A DNA stretch of 11,012 nucleotides from Comamonadaceae bacterium (GTDB lineage Bacteria > Pseudomonadota > Gammaproteobacteria > Burkholderiales > Burkholderiaceae_C): the NCBI GenBank assembly GCA_947457975.1, contig CANGYC010000057.1, positions 1 through 11,012 of the forward strand, in the 5' to 3' direction. A program made the position numbers and the translations under genes. Under the pieces are notes generated by a model. That model saw only the letters and a list, made by a program, of their open reading frames with translations, was not told the origin of the DNA and ran no database searches. Numbering within the stretch: the first letter of the stretch is position 1; each line of letters starts with the position of its first letter. Below are positions 6,254 through 11,012 of this stretch, piece by piece.

Positions 6254-7164
6254 AGAGCCCGGCCCCTGCTGATGCCGCCGGCCTGCCCGCCTTCTGGGTG
6301 CGGGACTTCATCACCCTGGCCGCCATCTGGGGCTCTTCCTTTTTGTTCATGCGGCTGGCTGTGGTGGAGTTCGGCGCCCTGGCCACGGCCGGCATGCGGG
6401 TGGGCATCGCCGCCGCCTTTCTGTTGCCCGTGCTGCTGTGGCAGAAACAGGCACAGATGCTGCGCCAGCACTGGAAGCCGGTGATGGTGGTGGGCCTGTT
6501 GAGCTCGGCCATCCCGTTTGCGCTGTATGCCTTTGCGCTGCAGTCCATCAGCACGGGCCTGTCGGCCATCCTCAATGCCACCACCCCGCTGTTTGCGGCC
6601 GTGGTGGCTTGGCTGTGGCTGGGCGAGCGCCTGAACCACTGGCGCAGCATGGGCCTGGTCCTGGGCTTTGCGGGGGTGGTGGTACTGGCCTGGGACCAGG
6701 CGCGCCTGGCCAGCCACGGCGGCATGGAAATCTGGGCGGTGCTGGCCTGCCTGGGCGCCTGCATCAGCTACGCCCTGGCCACCAGCTTCACGCGCCTGCA
6801 CCTGAGCCAGGTGCCAGCCTTGGTGACGGCCACGGGCAGCCAGATCGGCGCGGCCGTGGGCCTGGCCCTGCCCATGGCTTGGAGCTGGCCCGCTCAAATG
6901 CCCTCAGCCCAGGCCTGGCTGGCGGTGGGGGCGGTCGGTGTGCTTTGCACCGGCGTGGCTTACCTGCTCTTTTACCGCCTGATCGGCCAGGGCCATCCTT
7001 CTCGCACCCTGTCGGTGACCTACCTGATCCCGCTGTTTGCGGTGGCCTATGGCCTGGTGTTGCTGGACGAGCATGTCACCCTGGCCATGGTGGCCGGCGG
7101 CGGGGTGATCCTGCTGGGCACTGCGCTGGCCACCGGCTTGCTGCAGCCGCCCCGCGCGCCCTGA
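6250..7164 (+). CDS. EamA-family (DMT superfamily) transporter
   Basis: 304 residues with about ten hydrophobic segments in two EamA repeats (roughly 18-147 and 158-296), typical of the drug/metabolite transporter superfamily in the inner membrane. The first helix has the family start FITLAAIWGSSFLFMRLAV. AAVVAWLWLGERL ends repeat one, and LIPLFAVAYGLVLLDEHVT ends repeat two; these are the usual EamA landmarks. Substrates range from amino acids to metabolites and cannot be predicted from sequence. Start: GTG 6250-6252 overlaps the ogt stop (GTGA), a standard coupling arrangement. The next in-frame Met is inside the first helices (residue 34), which rules out a later start. The pairing with a DNA repair gene probably reflects operon convenience. 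Confidence 0.9.
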   Translation: MKSPAPADAAGLPAFWVRDFITLAAIWGSSFLFMRLAVVEFGALATAGMRVGIAAAFLLPVLLWQKQAQMLRQHWKPVMVVGLLSSAIPFALYAFALQSISTGLSAILNATTPLFAAVVAWLWLGERLNHWRSMGLVLGFAGVVVLAWDQARLASHGGMEIWAVLACLGACISYALATSFTRLHLSQVPALVTATGSQIGAAVGLALPMAWSWPAQMPSAQAWLAVGAVGVLCTGVAYLLFYRLIGQGHPSRTLSVTYLIPLFAVAYGLVLLDEHVTLAMVAGGGVILLGTALATGLLQPPRAP

Positions 7165-7207
7165 AGGTTGCGGGCCGGGGTTTTCCCTTGAGCCCCTGCT
7201 GCAAAGA

Positions 7208-7234
7208 TGTTGAAAGGTCAACAATGCAAAGGTG
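7208..7234 (+). promoter_or_regulatory. Hairpin and competing start signals at the patatin gene
   Basis: TGTTGA-AAGG-TCAACA (7208-7223) is a perfect 6-bp stem whose loop carries the only Shine-Dalgarno-like sequence nearby (AAAGG, 7213-7217). That site is ideally spaced (6 bases) for ATG 7224, which is out of frame with the phospholipase and opens a 24-codon frame ending at 7298. The in-frame GTG (7232) is 14 bases from AAAGG. Confidence 0.4.
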
Positions 7235-8497
7235 TTCACTACCCCACCGCAGGCAGCCTTGGCCCCGACGCCAGACCACCCTCCCACCCATGGCCTGATC
7301 CTCTCTGGCGGTGGTGCCCGCGCCGCCTACCAGGTGGGCGTGCTCTCAGAAGTGCTGGCGCTGCTGGCGCGGGCGGGCGTGCCCCGGGCCGGCTTGTTCC
7401 AGGTGATCAGTGGCACCTCGGCTGGCGCCATCAATGCGGCGGCGCTGGCCTGTGGTGCAGACGACCCGGACGCGGCTATAGAAGAGCTGGTGCAGGTCTG
7501 GAGCGACTTTCAGGTCGAGCAGGTCTACGAGTCCGACCTGCTGAGCATGCTGGGTTCGGGGGCCCGCTGGCTGTCGCTGTTCTCACTGGGTTGGTTGCTC
7601 TCGCAAAAACGCCTGCGCCCACGCTACTTGCTCAACAATGCCCCGCTGAACCGGCTGCTGCAGGAGAAGGTGCGGCTCGAGCGCCTGCCCGGCCTGCTCG
7701 CCCAGGGCCACCTGCGGGCGCTGGGCATCAGTGCCTTCAGCTACGGCCAGGGCGAGCACGTGACCTTTTACGAAAGTGCGCAGGCGATGGCGCCCTGGGT
7801 GCGCAACCAGCGCCTGGCCGAGCCTTGCCGCCTGACGCACGATCACCTGCTGGCCAGCGCCGCCATCCCCTTTGTGTTTCCGGCCGTACCACTGCAAAGC
7901 ACCACAGGGGCGAGCTACTTTGGCGATGGCTCCATGCGGCAGACTGCGCCGCTGTCGCCGGCCATTCACCTGGGCGCCGACCGCATCCTGGTGATCGGGG
8001 CCGGCCGCATGGTCGAGCCCGCGCAGGCTACGCCGCAGGGCGCGGACTATCCGAGCCTGGCGCAAATAGCCGGGCACGCGCTCTCAAGCATCTTTCTGGA
8101 CGCCATGGCGGTGGATGTGGAGCGGCTGCGGCGGATCAACCAGACCCTGCAGCTGATTGCGCCCGAGCAGCGCAGCCAGGCCCGGCTCCGGCCCATTGAG
8201 CTCTTGCTGATCGCGCCCTCGCAGCGGCTGGACAGCCTGGCCGCCGAGCATGCCCACGAGGTGCCGCTGACGGTGCGGGGCCTGATGCGCACGCTGGGCG
8301 CCAAGCCCGGACAGGCCTCGGGCCACGCAGGCGCTTTGCTGAGCTACCTGCTGTTCGAAGCGCGCTACACGCGCGCGCTGATCGAGCTGGGCCGGCGTGA
8401 TGCGCGCGCGCAGGCCAGCGAGATACTGGCTTTCTTCGGGGCGGCCGCCCCAGCCCCGGCGCAGGCAGCCCCCTCAGAAGCCGTGCTGGCCTCCTGA
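7232..8497 (+). CDS. Patatin-like phospholipase / acyl hydrolase
   Basis: 421 residues. The patatin domain starts directly after a short Pro-rich N-terminus: GLILSGGGARAAYQVGVL carries the oxyanion GGGxR loop (26-30), ISGTSAGAINA the G-x-S-x-G nucleophile elbow (Ser63), and YFGDGSMRQ the dyad aspartate (Asp232; DGS in place of the commoner DGG/DGA). Such Ser-Asp enzymes hydrolyse acyl esters of phospholipids or neutral lipids. No signal peptide or clear membrane span is visible; RWLSLFSLGWLL (112-123) could be a membrane-contact segment. The C-terminal part (about 270-400) is helical, followed by an Ala/Pro-rich tail. Start: the frame has a stop at 7211-7213 and the domain begins at residue 20, so GTG 7232 is the only reasonable start, though its ribosome site is poor. 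It lies 67 bp after the transporter gene. Lipid remodelling or turnover is a family-level inference. Confidence 0.9.
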   Translation: MFTTPPQAALAPTPDHPPTHGLILSGGGARAAYQVGVLSEVLALLARAGVPRAGLFQVISGTSAGAINAAALACGADDPDAAIEELVQVWSDFQVEQVYESDLLSMLGSGARWLSLFSLGWLLSQKRLRPRYLLNNAPLNRLLQEKVRLERLPGLLAQGHLRALGISAFSYGQGEHVTFYESAQAMAPWVRNQRLAEPCRLTHDHLLASAAIPFVFPAVPLQSTTGASYFGDGSMRQTAPLSPAIHLGADRILVIGAGRMVEPAQATPQGADYPSLAQIAGHALSSIFLDAMAVDVERLRRINQTLQLIAPEQRSQARLRPIELLLIAPSQRLDSLAAEHAHEVPLTVRGLMRTLGAKPGQASGHAGALLSYLLFEARYTRALIELGRRDARAQASEILAFFGAAAPAPAQAAPSEAVLAS

Positions 8498-8525
8498 AGC
8501 CGCGTCCTGGCCGGCCGTGGTGGGC

Positions 8526-8531
8526 TAGGAT
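8526..8531 (+). promoter_or_regulatory. Possible -10 element (TAGGAT) for the DsbA-like gene
   Basis: TAGGAT lies 28 bases upstream of the ATG at 8559, in the only gap (61 bp) between the patatin gene and this one. No good -35 is seen. Weak support for a separate promoter. Confidence 0.25.
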
Positions 8532-8558
8532 CTCAGTTTTCCACCTCCCATCAAGACC

Positions 8559-9215
8559 ATGGCTGCCACGCTCAAGATCGATTTCGTCTCCGACGTCACC
8601 TGCCCCTGGTGCGCCGTCGGTCTGCATGCCCTGCTCAAGGCCCTGGAGCAGGTGCAGCCGGACATCGAGGCGCAGCTGCACTTCCAGCCCTTTGAGCTCA
8701 ACCCCCGCATGGAGCCGGGTGGCGAGGACGCCATCGAGCACCTGGCGCGCAAGTACGGCTCCACGCCGGCGCAGCTGGCCCAGGTGCGCAACACGATCCG
8801 CCAGCGCGGTGCCGAGGTGGGCTTTGAATTTCATCCGAACGGCCGTGCCCGCATTTACAACACGCGCGCGGCGCACCGGCTGCTGTACTGGGCAGGGGCT
8901 GAACATCCTGACAAGCAAATGGCCCTGAAACTGGCCCTGCTGAAAGACTGCCACCGCGACCAGCAGGCCATGGAAGAGCCGGCCGTGCTGCGGCGTGCCG
9001 CCGAGGAAGCCGGGCTCGATGGGGAGGCCGCAGCCGAGGTGCTGGCCAGCGGCCGCTATGACGACGAGGTGTCCGAGGCCGAAGCCATGTACCAGTCGGC
9101 GGGCATCCATGCGGTGCCGGCCGTGGTGATCAATGACAGGCACCTGATTTCTGGCGGCCAGCCGGTGGAGGTGTTCGAGGCAGCTCTCCGGCAGATCGCC
9201 GCGCAGCCGGCTTAA
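8559..9215 (+). CDS. DsbA-family thiol oxidoreductase (FrnE-like, cytosolic)
   Basis: 218 residues, thioredoxin fold with a helical insertion. The active site is SDVTCPWC (Cys15, Cys18), right after the first beta strand, as in FrnE-type DsbA proteins. The cis-proline loop is HAVPAVVIN (Pro187). The helical insert (about 55-175) includes YNTRAAHRLLYWAG, which is typical of the FrnE branch and of 2-hydroxychromene-2-carboxylate isomerase relatives. There is no signal peptide, so it acts in the cytosol, unlike classical DsbA. FrnE of Deinococcus is linked to oxidative stress tolerance, but the substrate here is unknown. The CPWC pair makes redox activity more likely than isomerase. Start ATG 8559 fits the family; no clear Shine-Dalgarno. 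Its TAA stop is followed after 6 bases by the GGCTCA repeat array. Confidence 0.9.
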   Translation: MAATLKIDFVSDVTCPWCAVGLHALLKALEQVQPDIEAQLHFQPFELNPRMEPGGEDAIEHLARKYGSTPAQLAQVRNTIRQRGAEVGFEFHPNGRARIYNTRAAHRLLYWAGAEHPDKQMALKLALLKDCHRDQQAMEEPAVLRRAAEEAGLDGEAAAEVLASGRYDDEVSEAEAMYQSAGIHAVPAVVINDRHLISGGQPVEVFEAALRQIAAQPA

Positions 9216-9221
9216 GAATCT

Positions 9222-9254
<33 letters not shown>

Positions 9255-9257
<3 letters not shown>

Positions 9258-9422
9258 GCTGTCGGCCGTGACCTTGGCCTGCTGAGCCTTGATGAACTCG
9301 GCAAAGCGCTCGAGTGTGCCGCCACCGTCCTCGGCGCCGTATTGCTCGAGCTTCTCGATCAGGTCGGAACTGACCTGTTGATTCCTGTCGCCGCAAGCTT
9401 GCAAGCAAAGTGCCTGGGCCAC
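9255..9422 (-). pseudogene. 3' fragment of a GC-rich gene, unidentified, apparently truncated
   Basis: Reading the minus strand down to TGA 9257-9255, the last 40 codons have almost uniformly G/C third positions and give a credible soluble helical C-terminus: VSSDLIEKLEQYGAEDGG, then GTLERFAEFIKAQQAK and VTADS. Above about 9378 the frame stays open (to the TAG at 9458-9456) but codons change to TTA, GGT, CTT, CAA and AAT, and the residues look unlike a domain. GTG 9422-9420 could begin a 55-residue product, but with a poor ribosome site. The best reading is the host-type 3' end of a gene whose 5' part was lost or replaced by the adjoining low-GC segment. I do not recognise the family. An alternative is a genuine short gene. 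It is in the same strand and frame as the protease gene that ends at 9456. Confidence 0.55.
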
Positions 9423-9455
9423 CAGGTTCTTACCTAATGCAGCCGCGCGTTTTTC

Positions 9456-11012
9456 CTAATCGCCGGAGAAAACGAGATCAACCAGGGAACAGAAGTCCTG
9501 CCGCTCTTTTTGCTCATGTCGGCCGCCCGCGTACTCTACGCGCACGTCGAAGATGCATCCCTGGCTTGCAGGTGGTTTGAGCGTGAAATCTCGACCCGCC
9601 GACAGTACGTTTGTTCCCAGCAAATCAGATCCCCAAAGTCTGGAGTTCTGGGGCGAGACAAAGATTTTGAGGATGGTCTGACGTGACTGGTTTTTGAGAA
9701 CCACCGTCGTATCGTTCGAAGCCTGCCCCGGTGTTGCCCCACCGGGCGATGATCGGCTTGCCGCTGCCGGCTGACCGAGGCACTCGATCCTGTGCGTAAA
9801 GCCCCGCATGACATCGGCAAGCTGAGCGGTATCGAGTGCCGCACCGCGCTCGACGGTGCGAAATGGGACATTGTTCTTCCCTAAAAAGTCCGAGAGCGCC
9901 TGAAGTGATACGGCAAAGTTAACGTTTTGCGGGATATCCCCCGTCGCGCGGGCAACTGCACTGGCATTGAGCTTACCGACGACAACGCCAATGACCGAGC
10001 CAGAAGCGTCCGCCAAAGCCCCACCGCTATTGCCGGGCTGAACCGGAACGCTGATCTGAATCTGGTTGGCTGTATCCCGCATACCGCGAAGACTGCTGAC
10101 GGTGCCGGCCGTGAAGTTGCCACTGTCGCTGAGGAGTCCTGTCAAAGGAAATCCAAACGAATACGCCTGTTCGCCAAGACGGACACTGCCAAGCCTGCGG
10201 ACGGGAGCCACGCCTCCAGCCAGGCCAGTAACGCGCAAGAGCGCGAGATCCACCAATTCGTCCGAGTCGACCACTCGGGCAGCACGTCGACCATCCGTGG
10301 ACACCACCTCTAAGCTTCGACAGCCAGCCACAACGTGCTGATTGGTAACAAGCAGTCCGGGCGCAACTGCGAAGCCTGTTCCCGTTGAGCTTGGCTGCCC
10401 CCTGCCACGGCTCTCCGATTCAACCCTTCGCTTTCTTTCAGCCTCAAGTTGAGCCTCTAGTTCGCGCTGCCGACTCCGGGCCGCCTCAGCTTCTGCCGCT
10501 AGGCGATCTCGCTCGGCTCTGCCGGGGTCTGCGGGGGGACCGGCAGACTGCGAAGGGACACCAAAAGGAAAGCGGCTTCTTTCCAATGCCAATGATTGAG
10601 TCAGATTCCCGTCGGTCCAGATCCCTGATCGATTGACCGTGCCTTGGGGGTGGTACTCAATACCCAGACCGTTGCGCTTGTCGTCCCTCCACTCACCTAC
10701 GTACTTTCTACCATCTGGGTAGGTGATCGTCCCTTGGCCGTGCTTCAGGCCGTCTTTTTCTTCCCCTTCATAAAGGGAGCGGTTCGCGAAGGTGCGAGTC
10801 CCACGGCCATTGGTCTTGTCATCCCTCCACTCGCCTACGTACCTTTCACCATCTGGAAATGCGATCGTCCCGCGGCCATGTTTCCGGCCGTCTTTTTCTT
10901 CACCTACATAAATGGTGCCATCCGCGAAGGTGCGAGTCCCGCGACCATTGGGCTTGTCGTCTCGAAACTCTCCGACATACGTCTGATTGCCAAAGGTGGA
11001 AGTCCCAAAGCA
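9456..11012 (-). CDS. MORN-repeat / trypsin-like serine protease fusion (N-terminus outside window)
   Basis: The frame is open from the right edge to TAG 9458-9456: 518 residues, numbered here from the edge. Residues 12-126 are five 23-residue MORN repeats (Y-V-G-E-x-x-D-x3-G-x-G type; nt 10979-10635), with the end of another repeat at the edge and a decayed sixth after. Residues about 165-205 are a charged Ala/Glu/Arg coiled coil. Residues about 210-385 are a trypsin/HtrA-like domain: GTGFAVAPGLLVTNQHVVAG (His226), DELVDLALLRV (Asp255), PVQPGNSGGALAD (Ser329). No PDZ domain follows. Residues about 433-515 form a separate beta-rich module with IFVSPQNSRLWGSDLLG, GCIFDVRVEYAGGRHE and a late Cys. 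MORN repeats usually bind membranes or proteins. The protease substrate and cell location are unknown because the N-terminus is missing. G+C is lower than in the neighbours, suggesting transfer. A TTG at 10592 is not a believable start because the frame and the repeats continue through it. Confidence 0.88.
   Translation of the reverse strand, partial: CFGTSTFGNQTYVGEFRDDKPNGRGTRTFADGTIYVGEEKDGRKHGRGTIAFPDGERYVGEWRDDKTNGRGTRTFANRSLYEGEEKDGLKHGQGTITYPDGRKYVGEWRDDKRNGLGIEYHPQGTVNRSGIWTDGNLTQSLALERSRFPFGVPSQSAGPPADPGRAERDRLAAEAEAARSRQRELEAQLEAERKRRVESESRGRGQPSSTGTGFAVAPGLLVTNQHVVAGCRSLEVVSTDGRRAARVVDSDELVDLALLRVTGLAGGVAPVRRLGSVRLGEQAYSFGFPLTGLLSDSGNFTAGTVSSLRGMRDTANQIQISVPVQPGNSGGALADASGSVIGVVVGKLNASAVARATGDIPQNVNFAVSLQALSDFLGKNNVPFRTVERGAALDTAQLADVMRGFTHRIECLGQPAAASRSSPGGATPGQASNDTTVVLKNQSRQTILKIFVSPQNSRLWGSDLLGTNVLSAGRDFTLKPPASQGCIFDVRVEYAGGRHEQKERQDFCSLVDLVFSGD
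10635..10979 (-). repeat. Tandem 138-bp (46-codon) repeats encoding paired MORN units
   Basis: Two types of 23-codon unit alternate: type A (10979-10911, 10841-10773, 10703-10635) and type B (10910-10842, 10772-10704). The DNA period is therefore 138 bp, with 2.5 copies in the window. Conserved words recur exactly 138 bp apart, for example GGTGCGAGTC at 10791 and 10929, and CGTCTTTTTCTTC at 10751 and 10889. The array continues beyond the right edge. Confidence 0.9.

Noticed and set aside
8136..9143. 335-codon minus-strand frame opposite the patatin and dsbA-like genes
   Set aside because: Covers parts of two well supported plus-strand genes and shows no domain.
10590..10592. TTG 10592 as the start of the serine protease
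   Set aside because: The frame continues without a stop to the window edge and the upstream translation is a clear MORN array, so the gene starts beyond the window.

Overview
The window looks like chromosomal DNA from a high-GC betaproteobacterium, most likely Burkholderiales and close to Comamonadaceae. This is judged from gene content, a strong G/C preference at third codon positions and the LPS core gene order; it is inferred, not searched. All genes up to about 9.22 kb share this style. From about 9.38 kb to the right edge the DNA is visibly poorer in G+C and uses different codons, which suggests an acquired segment.

Layout. Positions 1-590 (+) hold the C-terminal half of a TolC-family outer membrane channel. 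Converging on it, and all on the minus strand from about 5.55 kb down to 637, lie an envelope cluster. In transcription order this is phosphomannomutase/phosphoglucomutase (AlgC/ManB type), heptosyltransferase I (waaC), Kdo transferase (waaA), a 97-residue Ser/Gly/Thr-rich exported protein of unknown role, and a periplasmic L,D-transpeptidase-like YkuD protein. The first three are packed tightly (7-nt gap, then a 13-nt overlap) and make or attach inner-core LPS sugars. A divergent intergenic region (5549-5743) with two hairpins and a tandem 11-bp repeat separates them from a plus-strand group: ogt-type O6-alkylguanine-DNA alkyltransferase, an EamA/DMT transporter overlapping it by 3 nt, a patatin-like phospholipase, and a cytosolic DsbA/FrnE-like thiol oxidoreductase.

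Right end. After the dsbA-like gene comes a (GGCTCA)n hexamer array. It sits at the end of a GC-rich 3' gene fragment on the minus strand that appears to have lost its 5' part. Upstream of it on the same strand is one long open frame that runs off the window edge. It encodes at least five MORN repeats (arranged as a 46-residue super-repeat), a charged coiled-coil linker, a trypsin/HtrA-like serine protease domain with an intact His-Asp-Ser triad, and a Cys-containing C-terminal module.

The most unusual items are the MORN-protease protein and its junction with the broken gene, two genes whose stop codon is the first TGA of a TGAGCC-type repeat with a Glu-Pro tail in the +1 frame, a terminator-like hairpin abutting the Shine-Dalgarno of the L,D-transpeptidase gene, and the structured leader of the phosphomannomutase operon.
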